Source: Couchioplanes azureus
GTDB taxonomy: Bacteria > Actinomycetota > Actinomycetes > Mycobacteriales > Micromonosporaceae
Reading direction: 5' to 3'
Length of the DNA stretch: 64,000 nucleotides
NCBI RefSeq assembly: GCF_014648355.1
Contig: NZ_BMQY01000003.1
Location: forward strand, 331,916-395,915
Shown here piece by piece: positions 1 to 9,026 of the stretch; the first letter of the stretch is position 1, and each line of letters opens with the position of its first letter. Made by a program: the position numbers and the translations under genes. The notes under the pieces are model-generated. The model was not told the origin of the DNA and searched no databases. It saw nothing but the letters and a program-made list of their open reading frames with translations.

Positions 1-773
1 GCGTGCGGCCACAGCCGGTGGGCGACGGGCAGGGAGACGGATAGATCGTGCTCGTCACTGAGGATCCCGCGACCGCCCAGCTCGGTCGTGACGGGGGCTT
101 TGATCCGCTCGGCCAGCTCGGCGATCTCCGCCGCCGCGCCGCGCGCCCCGCTGCCGACGAAGACGATCGGCGCGCGGGCGCCGGCCAGGGCCGCCCGGGC
201 CGCCTCGACCGCGCGGGGCTCCACCGGCCCCCGGACCGGCGGCGCCACCCACGAGTCGGGCGCCACGACCTCGGCGGCCAGGACGTCGGTCGGGACCTCG
301 ATCGCCAGGGGCCGCGGCCGGTCGTGCCGCAGGCGGTGGAAGGCCTCGTCGAGCACGCTGGCGACCCCGCCCGGCTTCTCGACCCGGGCGGCCCACGCCG
401 TCAGGGTCTGGAGCACGCCCAGCTGGTCGGGGATCTCGTGCGGCACACCGAGGTCACGACCGAAGAGCGGCGTGGCGATCTGGCCGGTGAGACAGAGGAC
501 CTTGGCGTCACCCGCGTACGCCGTCGCCAGCCCGACCGTGGAGTTCAGCACGCCCGGCCCGGAGATGACGGTGTAGACGCCGACCCGGCGGGTGGTGCGG
601 GCGTACCCGTACGCCATCAGCGCCGCCGCCTGCTCGTGCCGGGCGTGCACCACCCGGATCCCGGTGCCGGCGAGCGCCCCGAAGATCGGGTCCAGCTGCT
701 CACCGGGCACGGTGAAGACCACGTCGACGCCCTCCTCGACGAGTCTCGCGACGATGTGCTCCGCGACGTTCAT
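1..773 (-). CDS. ThDP-dependent enzyme, acetolactate-synthase-like (3' partial)
   Basis: The reading frame starts at an ATG at 773 and runs off the window start, so only about 257 N-terminal residues are seen. They contain the pyrimidine-binding domain of ThDP enzymes: the opening pattern EEGVDVVFTVPGEQLDPIF, the cofactor-activating Glu in HARHEQAAALMAYGYAR, and the ISGPGVLN and LCLTGQ segments, followed by the beginning of the central domain. The family carries out decarboxylation or carboligation of 2-oxo acids. The start lies 10 bases after the stop of the upstream SDR gene, so it is the third visible gene of a minus-strand operon. The substrate cannot be told. Phosphonopyruvate or sulfopyruvate decarboxylases usually open differently, so an acetolactate-synthase or benzaldehyde-lyase type is the better family call. 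Confidence 0.85.
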   Translation of the reverse strand, partial: MNVAEHIVARLVEEGVDVVFTVPGEQLDPIFGALAGTGIRVVHARHEQAAALMAYGYARTTRRVGVYTVISGPGVLNSTVGLATAYAGDAKVLCLTGQIATPLFGRDLGVPHEIPDQLGVLQTLTAWAARVEKPGGVASVLDEAFHRLRHDRPRPLAIEVPTDVLAAEVVAPDSWVAPPVRGPVEPRAVEAARAALAGARAPIVFVGSGARGAAAEIAELAERIKAPVTTELGGRGILSDEHDLSVSLPVAHRLWPH

Positions 774-783
774 CGGTACGCGC

Positions 784-1911
784 TCACACCGCCGCGCCCG
801 GGACCGGGGACAGATGGCCCGGGTCCGGGGTGCGTCGGGCGGGCCGGGCCTCGGTGCTCAGCGCCTGGTCCTCGGCGTCGATGAACTTCATCAGCTCGTG
901 CAGGGAGACCGACCGTTCCGGGCCCCGGCTGCGGGCGAACCGCTTCTCCCGGCGCAGGTAGTCGGAGAAGAAGTCGATGCGCTTGGCGAAGAAGCGCTCG
1001 AAGGTGGACGGGTCGTCGAACTCCTCGTCGATGATGAAGAGCCGGTCCTGCAGCCCGAGCAGCTTCAGCATGTAGTCGGTGATCTCGCCGACCGCGGACT
1101 CGGACTGCCCGCTCACGTGGTAGATGCTCTGCCGCGGCGCCGCGAGCTCGTCCGCCACGATGGCGCGCGAGTCCGCCACGACGTGATCGACCGGGATGAA
1201 CGAGATGCGGGTGCTCCGGTCCGCCGGGTAGCGGACGGACTCGTCGGAGTCGCCGAGCATCTCCTTGAACTTGCGCAGCTCGCTGAGGTAGCCGTACAGG
1301 CCCGTGTAGCTTCCGCTGGGGGTGTACGTGCGGGACGACCCCACGATGACCGAGGGACGCAGGATCAGCGACCTCGGACCCTCGAACCCGGCCACGAGGT
1401 GCTCCGCGGCGCACTTGCTCTCCTCGTACACATTGCTGAACGCCGGAGGCTGGTGCAGCTCCTCGGCGATGTCGCCGTGCACCGATCCACAGGTGTACGC
1501 GGTGGACATGTAGACGAAGAGGTCGGCGCCGACGCCGGCCGCCAGCTCCAGGGCGTGCCGGGTGCCGTCGACGTTGGTGCGGAACACCTGCTCGCGCTGG
1601 CCCCGCCGCCACTGCAGCGACGCCGCGAGGTGCCAGAAGACGAGCGGCCCGTCGCCGCGCGGCAGGGCGGCGGGCGCGACCCCGCACAGGGGCTCGGTGA
1701 GCTCCGCCTCCACCACGGTCATGCGGTGCCGGTCGGCGGGACGCTCGTGCCCGGCGACCCGCAGAGCCGCGGCGACGCGGTCGGCGGCCGGAGCGCGGGA
1801 GTCGCCGCGGGCCAGCGCGTACACCGCGCCGGCCGGGTCGTCCGAGAGCAGGTCGGCCAGCAGGTGGCTGCCGACGAAACCGGTGGCGCCGGTGAGGATG
1901 TGGTCGGTCAT
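784..1911 (-). CDS. SDR-family thioester-reductase-like oxidoreductase
   Basis: A 375-residue extended short-chain dehydrogenase. The Rossmann glycine motif is at the very N-terminus (LTGATGFVGSHLL), and the catalytic Tyr and Lys are in NVYEESKCAAEHL. The sequence resembles the terminal reductase domains of carboxylic acid reductases and NRPSs, which take a thioester to an aldehyde with NAD(P)H. It is a single free-standing domain with no carrier protein attached. Its ATG is one base after the stop of the PaaK-like ligase, so translation is probably coupled. Inference: the ligase makes a CoA or carrier thioester that this protein reduces. An ordinary NDP-sugar epimerase role is the main alternative. 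Confidence 0.8.
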   Translation of the reverse strand: MTDHILTGATGFVGSHLLADLLSDDPAGAVYALARGDSRAPAADRVAAALRVAGHERPADRHRMTVVEAELTEPLCGVAPAALPRGDGPLVFWHLAASLQWRRGQREQVFRTNVDGTRHALELAAGVGADLFVYMSTAYTCGSVHGDIAEELHQPPAFSNVYEESKCAAEHLVAGFEGPRSLILRPSVIVGSSRTYTPSGSYTGLYGYLSELRKFKEMLGDSDESVRYPADRSTRISFIPVDHVVADSRAIVADELAAPRQSIYHVSGQSESAVGEITDYMLKLLGLQDRLFIIDEEFDDPSTFERFFAKRIDFFSDYLRREKRFARSRGPERSVSLHELMKFIDAEDQALSTEARPARRTPDPGHLSPVPGAAV

Positions 1912-1912
1912 G

Positions 1913-3298
1913 TCAGATCGCCCGCTCTACTGCTCGGGCCAGATCGGCGGCGGACCGGGCCTCGATGTCGTCCGCCGCCTCCGGCACTCGTCGGTCCTTG
2001 ATGCGAGCCGTCTTCCAGCTCACCCACCCGCCGGTGGCACTCTTGAGATCCAGCAACGGATGGATCCTGACCTCCGCGGGTACGCCGAACGCGGCGGTCA
2101 GCCGGCCGGAGACCAGCTGCTTGATCTCGTCGTGGTCGGCGCCTTCCTTGGCCTTGGCCCGGACCTCCAGCCGGTCCGCGCCGCCGTCGGAGAGCACGTC
2201 GATCTCGTACCCGTAGACGAGCTCGGGATCGGCGAGGATGGCGTTGTCGATCTCGGCCGCGCTGCGCCGGACGCCGCCGATCGTGGTCATGTCCTTGACC
2301 CGCCCGAGGACCTTGACGGCCCGCCGGCCCGAGCCGTCCGGGGTGATCTCGACCAGGTCACCGGTGCGGTACCGGATGAGCGGCTTGAGTCCGGGCACGA
2401 GCGTGGTGAGGCAGAGCTCGCCATAGCCCTCCAGCCCCAGGCTCGCCTCGGTCTCCAGGTCGAGGACCTCCAGCAGGTACGTCGGTTCGACCGCGACCAC
2501 CGTGCCGTCGGCCCGCGTCACCGCCGGGCAGCCGGCCTCCTGGGAGCCGTACATGAAGTTGTAGGACTCGGCGTGCCAGGTCTGCGAGAGCAGGTCGCGC
2601 ATGCCGTCGGAGCACATCTCGCCGGTGGTGAGCAGGACCTTCACCGAGAGGTCGTCCGGCACCTCCACCCCGTACGTCGAGCTCATCTCGGCCAGGGCCA
2701 TCAGCAGGCCCGGCGAGCAGAGGATCATGTTGACCTTCAGCTCGACGAGGACCTCGAAGAAGCGGGCGAAGCCGAGGGTCGGCGTGATCGGGAACAGGTC
2801 GAGCTTCGCGATGCCCAGCTGCTTCGCCGCGAAGGACAGGCTCAGGCAGGCGGCGTGGACGTCGTTGGGGGCGACCACGGCCAGGATGGGGCGCTCGCCG
2901 GTGCCGGTGAAGTGCTTGCGCACGATCCCGTCGAGGGCGTGCGCCAGGGGCAGCACGTTGAGGTCGAAGTCGATCGGGGCCCGGGGGCACGGGGTCGGGC
3001 GGCCGGTCGTTCCGGTCGTCTCGAAGTAGAACGCGGCGTCGGCCACGGTGCCGCTGAGCATGTCGTGCATGGCCTCGCGGAGGTCGTCCTTCGTCGTGCA
3101 GGGAATGTCCGCGAGGTCCGCCAATTCCTTGATGTCGAGATTCACGCCCGCCAGGCGCCGGCGGTAGAAGGGTGATTTGTCGTAGACGTGACCGAGCACC
3201 GTCCGCAGGGCGGATGTCTGCCAATCGGTGAGCTCTTCCGGAGTCACCTTTCCGTCGTTCCAACGCGTTATGAAATCAGCCCACGGAGCGATAGCCAC
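1913..3298 (-). CDS. PaaK-like adenylate-forming acyl-CoA ligase
   Basis: Phenylacetate-CoA-ligase family enzyme of about 461 residues. It has the phosphate-binding loop (TTGTTGRPTP), the YRTGDL motif and the hinge motif GRVKDM. The family activates a carboxylic acid with ATP and transfers the acyl group to CoA or a carrier thiol in the cytosol. The frame is open further upstream to an ATG at 3343, but a GTG at 3298 with AGAGAG eight bases upstream gives a better start (VAIAPWADFITRW). First gene of the operon with the SDR and ThDP genes. Its upstream region holds one copy of the repeated regulatory element at 3394-3518. Substrate unknown. Confidence 0.85.
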   Translation of the reverse strand: MAIAPWADFITRWNDGKVTPEELTDWQTSALRTVLGHVYDKSPFYRRRLAGVNLDIKELADLADIPCTTKDDLREAMHDMLSGTVADAAFYFETTGTTGRPTPCPRAPIDFDLNVLPLAHALDGIVRKHFTGTGERPILAVVAPNDVHAACLSLSFAAKQLGIAKLDLFPITPTLGFARFFEVLVELKVNMILCSPGLLMALAEMSSTYGVEVPDDLSVKVLLTTGEMCSDGMRDLLSQTWHAESYNFMYGSQEAGCPAVTRADGTVVAVEPTYLLEVLDLETEASLGLEGYGELCLTTLVPGLKPLIRYRTGDLVEITPDGSGRRAVKVLGRVKDMTTIGGVRRSAAEIDNAILADPELVYGYEIDVLSDGGADRLEVRAKAKEGADHDEIKQLVSGRLTAAFGVPAEVRIHPLLDLKSATGGWVSWKTARIKDRRVPEAADDIEARSAADLARAVERAI

Positions 3299-3393
3299 GT
3301 TCAGAACTCTCTGTGAGTGGTGACAATTGTTCGGGCCTGGCAACCGGAGAGAATGCGGGGCGACCCGGACCGGCGGCTTGCGGGGTGGGCCGT

Positions 3394-3518
3394 GCTGAGC
3401 TGGTCGGTCGGCACCGGAGCATCCACTCGCGACAGATCATGTCCGCCGGTCATGAACCATGACCGTGTCACATGTGAAGTCAAGATCACAAGAGACAGTC
3501 CATTAACCGACGCGGATG
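3394..3518. promoter_or_regulatory. Duplicated intergenic regulatory element, copy 1
   Basis: About 125 bp repeated at 10093-10216 in the same orientation. A shared decamer GCTGAGCTGG (3394-3403) stands 26 bases before a 99-bp block beginning CATCCACTCGCGAC. The last 41 bases (3478-3518) are identical in both copies. This copy also contains a perfect inverted repeat GGTCATG-AAC-CATGACC (3449-3465) that is degenerate in copy 2, and the block TTGACT (minus strand) that could serve as a -35 for the ligase operon. It lies between divergent genes (ligase at 3298, deacetylase at 3601), so it most likely carries operator and promoter for one or both. The remainder of the 3299-3600 gap holds nothing else I can name. 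Confidence 0.65.
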
Positions 3519-3600
3519 TCCGTCCGCATTCGCAAACAACCCGGGCAAGAGCGATGACAAGGGTCTCGTCCGCGGCGGTCGCGGCGTGTATGTTGCGGCA

Positions 3601-4425
3601 ATGGCGCCCGAATCCCCGGCGAACTCCGGTCCTCGATTTCCCCTTCCCCGGCACTTTTCGCGGGTGCTGGTCATCGCCGCGCATCCCGACGACGCCGAGT
3701 TCAGCTTCGGTGCCACCGTCGCGCGGCTCGTGGACGAGGGCGCCCGGGTGACCTACCTGGTCGTCACCGACGGCTCGCAGGGCGGGGAGGACCCGGCCGA
3801 GCCGGCGGCGGACCTGGTCGCCAGGCGATACGCGGAGCAGCGCGCGGCGGCGCGCGTGCTCGGCGTCGCCGACGTGGTGTTCCTCGGCTTCCCGGACGGG
3901 CTGGTCGCCGACACGCCCGAGCTGCGGCGCGCGCTGACCCGGGAGATCCGCCGGCACCGCCCCGACCTCGTGCTCACCCATCAACCGCTGCGGTCGCTGC
4001 AGTTCCCGATCGGCGCCTCCCATCCCGACCACCTGGCGGTGGGTCAGTCGGCGCTGAGCGCCGTCTATCCGGACGCCCGCAACCCCCGGGCCTTTCCCGA
4101 GCTGCTCGCGGAGGGCCTCGCCCCGCACAAGGTGGCCGAGGTGTGGGTGCCGGGCCACGAGCACACCGATCTGCTGGTCGACGTGGATCGCACGGTCGAC
4201 CGCAAGGTGACGGCGATCCTCAGTCACCGCAGTCAGTTCCCCGGTTCGGCGGATCCGCGCGCGGACGTGCAATGGGTCGTCGACCGCATGCGCGGCAACG
4301 GCGCCGCCCTCGGGTGCGACTACGCCGAGGCGTACAAGCGCATCGTCACGGACGCGCCCGCCGCCGCGGGCCCCACTCCCCCGGGCCCGCAGCGCGACGG
4401 CGACGTCTCTGTCGCGGCGCGCTGA
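3601..4425 (+). CDS. PIG-L family deacetylase
   Basis: A 274-residue zinc-dependent N-deacetylase of the LmbE/PIG-L/MshB fold. The signature AHPDDAEFSFG is near residue 35 and a second metal motif SHPDHLAVG near residue 140. Members remove N-acetyl groups from sugars, inositol glycosides or antibiotic intermediates. No Shine-Dalgarno sequence precedes the ATG at 3601. A TATGTT at 3589-3594 would place the transcript start at about the ATG, so it may be leaderless. An in-frame GTG at 3586 is the alternative start. The gene is divergent from the ligase operon and convergent, with 7 bases between stops, with the MFS gene. In this context it may remove a protecting acetyl group; the substrate is not known. 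Confidence 0.87.
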   Translation: MAPESPANSGPRFPLPRHFSRVLVIAAHPDDAEFSFGATVARLVDEGARVTYLVVTDGSQGGEDPAEPAADLVARRYAEQRAAARVLGVADVVFLGFPDGLVADTPELRRALTREIRRHRPDLVLTHQPLRSLQFPIGASHPDHLAVGQSALSAVYPDARNPRAFPELLAEGLAPHKVAEVWVPGHEHTDLLVDVDRTVDRKVTAILSHRSQFPGSADPRADVQWVVDRMRGNGAALGCDYAEAYKRIVTDAPAAAGPTPPGPQRDGDVSVAAR

Positions 4426-4432
4426 CGGCTGG

Positions 4433-5980
4433 TCACTCACGGGACAGATGGACCGGCGTGGCGAAGAACTGCACCACCACGAAGGCGAACACCAGCACGA
4501 CCGCGGGCAGGAAGACGCTGGCTCCCATGGCCTCGGCGAACGGGCCGCGCAGCGGTTCCGGCAGCGGACCGAGGGACTGCGCGACGTCCTGCCCGGCCCC
4601 GGCCGGCATGCCGGGAACGAACGGCTCGAGCTTGCTCTCCACCTGGTGCTGCATGAACACCCCCACGGCGGCGCTGCCCAGCACGGCGCCCACCTGCCGG
4701 GTGGTGTTGTAGACCCCGGATCCGGCGCCGGCGAGATGCAGCGGCAGGTTGCGGTTGGCGGTGGCGGTCAGCGGGCCCCAGATGAAGGCGTTGCCGACGC
4801 CGATCAGGGCGATCGGCGCCAGGACGTCGGCCACCCCGCTGCCGCCGTCCGCCGTGAGGCCGAGCCAGACGAGGGCGACGGCGCTGGCGACGAAGCCGAA
4901 GCCGGTCAGATACCGCGGGTGCACCCGGTCGGCAAGCCTGCCCGCCGGGGCCGCCAGCGCCCCGGAGAGCACGGCCAGCGGGATCAGCAGCGCCGCCGAC
5001 TCCGTGGGACTCAGCCCCATGGACTTCTGCGCGAACAGCATCAGCGGGACGGCCATCCCGGTGAAGGCGAAACCCATGCCGGCGACGGCCACGTTGGACA
5101 GGGTGAAGTTGCGGTCCCGGAAGAGGCCGAGGGTCATCAGCGGCTCCGCCGCCCGCGACTGCCACCACACGAAGACCCCCAGCGCCACCACGCCGGCGAT
5201 GATCAGTCCCCACACCGAGACCGGCAGCGGCCCGATGTCTCGGATGTGCCCCCAGTCGTACCGCTGCCCCTCCTGGAGCCCGAACACCAGCAGGAACAGG
5301 CCGACGCCGCTGAGCAGGATGCCCGGGTAGTCGATCCGGTGCCGGTGGGTGGGCAGGTCGGGCACCAGCACCACCGCGGCGACGAAGGCCAGCACGCCCA
5401 GCGGCACGTTCACGAAGAACACCCACGGCCAGCCGAAGCCGTCCACCAGCAGGCCGCCGGCCAGCGGCCCCACCAGGATCGCCACCCCCGCCGCCGCGCC
5501 CCACAGGGCCATGGCGGAACCCCGCTTGTGCGCCGGGAAGGTGCGGGTGATCACGCTCATCGTCTGCGGCGCCATCAGCGCGGCGCCGAGTCCCTGCACC
5601 ACCCGCGCCGCGATCAGCATCTCCGGCGTACGCGAGAAGCCGCACCAGGCCGACGCGGCGGTGAAGACCACCAGGCCGACCAGGTACAGGCGCTTCGGCC
5701 CGAACATGTCGCCGAGCTTGCCGGACAGCAGCAGCGGCACCACGTACGCCAGCAGGTAGCCGCTGGTGACCCAGATGACCGCGTTGAGGTCGGTCTTCAG
5801 GTCCACCCACAGGGCGTCGGCGGCCACCGCGACGATGGTGGAGTCCACCAGGATCATGAAGATCCCCGCCACCAGCGCCCACAGCGCCGGCCAGGGGCGA
5901 TAGTCGTCGGGCAACCCGGGCAGAGCGTCGCTCGGCGCGGTCACCGGACCGGCCCTACCGCCGTGCTGTTCGTGATCCAT
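4433..5980 (-). CDS. MFS drug:H+ antiporter, DHA2 (14-TM) family
   Basis: A 515-residue inner-membrane transporter of the EmrB/QacA type. The N-terminal segment WALVAGIFMILVDSTIVAVA is the family's first helix, GKLGDMFGPKRLYL is the loop 2-3 motif A, and RVVQGLGAALMAPQ is motif C-like. About fourteen hydrophobic helices follow. The ATG at 5980 has GAGGGG five bases upstream and lies nine bases after the stop of the flavoenzyme gene, making it the last gene of the dioxygenase-led operon. It is most simply the exporter and self-resistance pump for the product of this cluster. Confidence 0.9.
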   Translation of the reverse strand: MDHEQHGGRAGPVTAPSDALPGLPDDYRPWPALWALVAGIFMILVDSTIVAVAADALWVDLKTDLNAVIWVTSGYLLAYVVPLLLSGKLGDMFGPKRLYLVGLVVFTAASAWCGFSRTPEMLIAARVVQGLGAALMAPQTMSVITRTFPAHKRGSAMALWGAAAGVAILVGPLAGGLLVDGFGWPWVFFVNVPLGVLAFVAAVVLVPDLPTHRHRIDYPGILLSGVGLFLLVFGLQEGQRYDWGHIRDIGPLPVSVWGLIIAGVVALGVFVWWQSRAAEPLMTLGLFRDRNFTLSNVAVAGMGFAFTGMAVPLMLFAQKSMGLSPTESAALLIPLAVLSGALAAPAGRLADRVHPRYLTGFGFVASAVALVWLGLTADGGSGVADVLAPIALIGVGNAFIWGPLTATANRNLPLHLAGAGSGVYNTTRQVGAVLGSAAVGVFMQHQVESKLEPFVPGMPAGAGQDVAQSLGPLPEPLRGPFAEAMGASVFLPAVVLVFAFVVVQFFATPVHLSRE

Positions 5981-5989
5981 GTCCGCCCC

Positions 5990-7165
5990 TCACCGTTCCC
6001 CCTGGCCCGCGGACGCCGCCCGGTGCGGGCCGAATGCCGAGATGTCGAGCGCCGGCCGCCCGTCGATCGCAAGCTGTGCCAGCACCTCGCCGATGCCGGG
6101 CGCGAACTTGAAGCCGTGCCCCGAGCAGGCGCTCACGTAGACGACACCGTCGATCTCCTGCGAGCGTCCGATGTAGAAGCCCTCGTCGTCCGACATCGTG
6201 TAGACACATGCTTTTCCGCGGCCGGTGCTGCGTACGCCGGGCAACACGTCTTTGATGGTGCGCCAGAGCTCGAGCCGTTCCGCGTCGCTCGGCGCCCGCC
6301 GGTCCGCACCGGGCTTCACCGGTGACAGCTGGCGGTTGTGAAACCCGATCTTCAGGCCGCCGGCCCCGGCCTGCCAGGGTGGCAGCCCGTAGACCAGAGC
6401 CCCCGTGGAGTCCTCGACGAGGAAGACGGGGAAACGCCCGGGAAGGTGGTCGGGCCGGCACGACTCCGCCACGTCGAACTCGTAGACGGGGATGCGCATC
6501 GGCGTGACCAGCGGGGCGATCTCGCCGGGCAGGAACTCGCCGATCCAGCCGCCGACCGCCAGGACGACCGCGCCGCAGCTCACCTGCCACCCGTCGCCGG
6601 AGACCGTCACGCCGCCGGTGCCGGACCGCAGGGCACGGACCCTCCGGCCGTGGACGAGGTGGGCTCCGGCGGCGGTGGCGCGCGAGAGGTAGCCGAGCCG
6701 GGCGCGGTCGGCGAAGAGCATCATGGCGTCCGGCTCGTAGACGGCCACGGCGTCGTCCCGGACGTGGAAGGCCGGGAACCGGCGGGTGATCTCGCCGGCC
6801 GCCAGGTATTCGTGGACGATTCCGCACCGGGTCGCCGTCCGGCGCGAGCCGTCCACCAGCTTCGACGCGGGAGGACCGACGAAGAGGCCGCCGGTCCGCA
6901 CCGCGATGCTGTCGTGAGTCGCGTCGGCGAGCTCCATCCAGCCCGCGTAGGACCGGTTCAGCAGGGGGACGTACTGGTCGCCTTCCCAGTACGCCCGGCG
7001 GAAGATGCGCGTCTGCCCGTGCGAGGAACCGAGCTCGTGCAGGGGCCCGCCCGCCTCGACGCCGAGGACCCGCAGCCCGCGCCGGGCGAGCTGCCAGAGC
7101 GCCGACGCCCCCATGATGCCCAGCCCCACCACCACGGCGTCGTAGGTGGGCCGGACGGCCGGCAT
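5990..7165 (-). CDS. Monomeric sarcosine oxidase-like FAD oxidoreductase
   Basis: A 391-residue protein with an FAD-binding Rossmann motif GLGIMG (residues 14-19) and the DAO fold. The segment KACVYTMSDDEGFYIG carries Cys320, at the place where monomeric sarcosine oxidase and N-methyltryptophan oxidase attach FAD covalently. The family oxidises secondary or cyclic amino acids to imines with O2. I start it at the ATG at 7165; the frame is open upstream through the preceding gene, and a GTG at 7177 is also possible. It is coupled to the methyltransferase, whose stop is at 7180. An amine-to-imine step here would fit with the P5C-reductase-like gene two positions upstream, acting on C-N bonds. 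Confidence 0.87.
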   Translation of the reverse strand: MPAVRPTYDAVVVGLGIMGASALWQLARRGLRVLGVEAGGPLHELGSSHGQTRIFRRAYWEGDQYVPLLNRSYAGWMELADATHDSIAVRTGGLFVGPPASKLVDGSRRTATRCGIVHEYLAAGEITRRFPAFHVRDDAVAVYEPDAMMLFADRARLGYLSRATAAGAHLVHGRRVRALRSGTGGVTVSGDGWQVSCGAVVLAVGGWIGEFLPGEIAPLVTPMRIPVYEFDVAESCRPDHLPGRFPVFLVEDSTGALVYGLPPWQAGAGGLKIGFHNRQLSPVKPGADRRAPSDAERLELWRTIKDVLPGVRSTGRGKACVYTMSDDEGFYIGRSQEIDGVVYVSACSGHGFKFAPGIGEVLAQLAIDGRPALDISAFGPHRAASAGQGER

Positions 7166-7179
7166 GGTCGTGTGCACGG

Positions 7180-8157
7180 CTAACCGGCTAGCGGCTCGGG
7201 ACCGGAATGCTGCAAGGCCCGCGCGGGCGCCGCCGCCATCTCCGCGAACGGGAGCAGCCGGGCACTGGCGGCGGCATGGTCCCCGATCGGGGACACCAGA
7301 GAAGGCGTTGCCGGCTCTGTCACGGTGACCTCGGTGATCTCGTAGAACCAGTGGATGGTGTTGCCCTTGGTGACGTAGGTGGCCGCATAGTCGTGGCGCC
7401 CCTGCTCGAACTGGGCGAGCAGGGAGCTGCGTACCTGCAGCCACTCCTCGGTGTAGAACAGCAGCGGGAACTCGTGCCGTTCCAGCAGCCGGGCGTGGAT
7501 GGTCGCGTCGTTCACCGGCCGGTCCGTCGACCGGGAGCGCCCGAAGATGTCCGCGATGCCGATCAGCGAGTTCAGGCCGATGATGGCGCGCCCGTTCTGC
7601 GCCAGATGCTCCGGCAGGTGCTTGAGGAAGCGCAGCAGCACGCTGTCGCCGTAGAACATGGCCTCGAGGTCGAGCGAGTGCCGCTTCGCCGCCAGCTCCG
7701 CCTTGAGCAGCTCGGACGGGCTGCGCCAGCCCGGCGGGTTGAAGACGATGAGGTCGAAACGCTCCCGGTGACCGGCCTCGGCGCCGGGGAACAGATCGCT
7801 GTGCCAGAAGTCGATGACGGAGTCGCCGAAGTTCTCGAGCTCGTTCTGCCGGGCCGTCGACACCGCCGAGGCGGAGATGTCGGTGGCCGCGATCGAGGTG
7901 GCTCCCAGAGCGCGCAGCAGCAACGCGATCGCGCCGCTCCCCGTGCCGATGTCCAGGATGCGGCCGGCGAGCTCGCTCTCGCGGACGTTGCGGACCAGAT
8001 GGTCCCCGAGTGCGAGACCCGCCTGGCTGACGCGGAACGTCCCCGGCCGGTCGAACAGGCGGAAGCGATGTCCGAGGTCGAAGCAGGCGTCATAGGTCTC
8101 GCACCCGGCGACGGAAGCCGCGGCGGCCTCACCGCCGCCCGGCAGTCCTTCAGCCAT
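7180..8157 (-). CDS. Class I SAM-dependent methyltransferase, HemK/PrmC-like
   Basis: About 325 residues. The SAM-binding motif I is ILDIGTGSGAIALLLRALG, and an FNPPG tetrad stands in place of the NPPY of N5-glutamine and N6-adenine methyltransferases. That motif class methylates planar amide or amine nitrogens, so an N-methyl transfer is plausible, but the Gly at the fourth position is unusual. The ATG at 8157 overlaps the preceding stop by eight bases and is preceded by GGTGAG; a GTG at 8166 is an alternative. The C-terminal 100 residues have no motif I recognise and may set substrate specificity. Confidence 0.8.
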   Translation of the reverse strand: MAEGLPGGGEAAAASVAGCETYDACFDLGHRFRLFDRPGTFRVSQAGLALGDHLVRNVRESELAGRILDIGTGSGAIALLLRALGATSIAATDISASAVSTARQNELENFGDSVIDFWHSDLFPGAEAGHRERFDLIVFNPPGWRSPSELLKAELAAKRHSLDLEAMFYGDSVLLRFLKHLPEHLAQNGRAIIGLNSLIGIADIFGRSRSTDRPVNDATIHARLLERHEFPLLFYTEEWLQVRSSLLAQFEQGRHDYAATYVTKGNTIHWFYEITEVTVTEPATPSLVSPIGDHAAASARLLPFAEMAAAPARALQHSGPEPLAG

Positions 8158-8986
8158 CGGTCTCACCGACGCGTACGCCCGCGCTCATGGCGGCGAGCTC
8201 CCGCGAGCGGTGTGCGGACGCGGCCAGGGCGGCCAGGACCGACGTCTTCAGGCCGGCGGCGTCGAACGCGGCGATCCCGCGCTCGGTGGTGCCGTTCGGG
8301 GTCATCACCTCGCGGCAGAGCTGCATCGGCGGCTTGCCGCTCTCCGCGATCAGGGTCGCGGTGCCACCGAACACCTGCACCGCCATCTCGCGGCCGGCCG
8401 CCTCGGTGAAGCCGCAGGACGTGGCGAACTGGCAGAAGGCGTCGACGATGTAGCTGACGAACGCCGGTCCCCCGCCGCAGATCGCGGTGGCGTCGTCGAC
8501 CAGCTCCTCCGCGCCGACCCGGAAGGCCTTCCCGATCGCGCGCAGCAGCTCGTCCGACTGCGCGACCGTCCGCGGCGACACCGCCGCCTCCGCGAAGTAG
8601 ACCGACATGCCTTCGAACACCTCGGACGGGGTGTTCGGGATGGCGCGGACGACCTCGCAGGTGCCCAGCGCGGTGCCGATGGCCCGGGACGTGAGCCCGG
8701 CCATCACCGACAGCACCGGCGTCCGCGGCGTGAACTTGTGGCGCTCGGCGGCGGCGAAGGCGCCGAAGAGCTGCGGCGGGATGGCGAGCACCACGAAGTC
8801 GCCGTCGGCGATCTCGAGCTCGGAGGCGATCGAGAAGCCGCCGTACGCCGCCAGCGCCGCACGCCGCTCGGCGCTGGTCTCCACGACGACGATGTCGCGG
8901 CGCGGCGGCGCGCCGAGCAGCCCCCGGACGATCGCGAGCCCCATATGGCCGCAGCCGACGACGATGAGACGCGCGGCGTCCGTCAT
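8150..8986 (-). CDS. Pyrroline-5-carboxylate reductase-like enzyme
   Basis: A 278-residue protein with the ProC layout: an N-terminal NAD(P) Rossmann motif (VGCGHMGLAIVRGLL) and a C-terminal helical dimerisation domain with ICGGGPAFVSYIVDAF and TPNGTTERG. Canonical ProC usually reads S-P-G-G-T-T at the last motif, so Gly is replaced by Asn here. ProC reduces a cyclic imine to proline. Located between a dioxygenase and a methyltransferase in an operon with an amine oxidase, this copy is more likely a pathway enzyme reducing a related imine than the housekeeping proline gene. Translation is coupled to the methyltransferase. Confidence 0.85.
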   Translation of the reverse strand: MTDAARLIVVGCGHMGLAIVRGLLGAPPRRDIVVVETSAERRAALAAYGGFSIASELEIADGDFVVLAIPPQLFGAFAAAERHKFTPRTPVLSVMAGLTSRAIGTALGTCEVVRAIPNTPSEVFEGMSVYFAEAAVSPRTVAQSDELLRAIGKAFRVGAEELVDDATAICGGGPAFVSYIVDAFCQFATSCGFTEAAGREMAVQVFGGTATLIAESGKPPMQLCREVMTPNGTTERGIAAFDAAGLKTSVLAALAASAHRSRELAAMSAGVRVGETDG

Positions 8987-9026
8987 TGTCCGTCCCCGTT
9001 CGAGTCGAAGTGTCGTGGCGCGGCGC

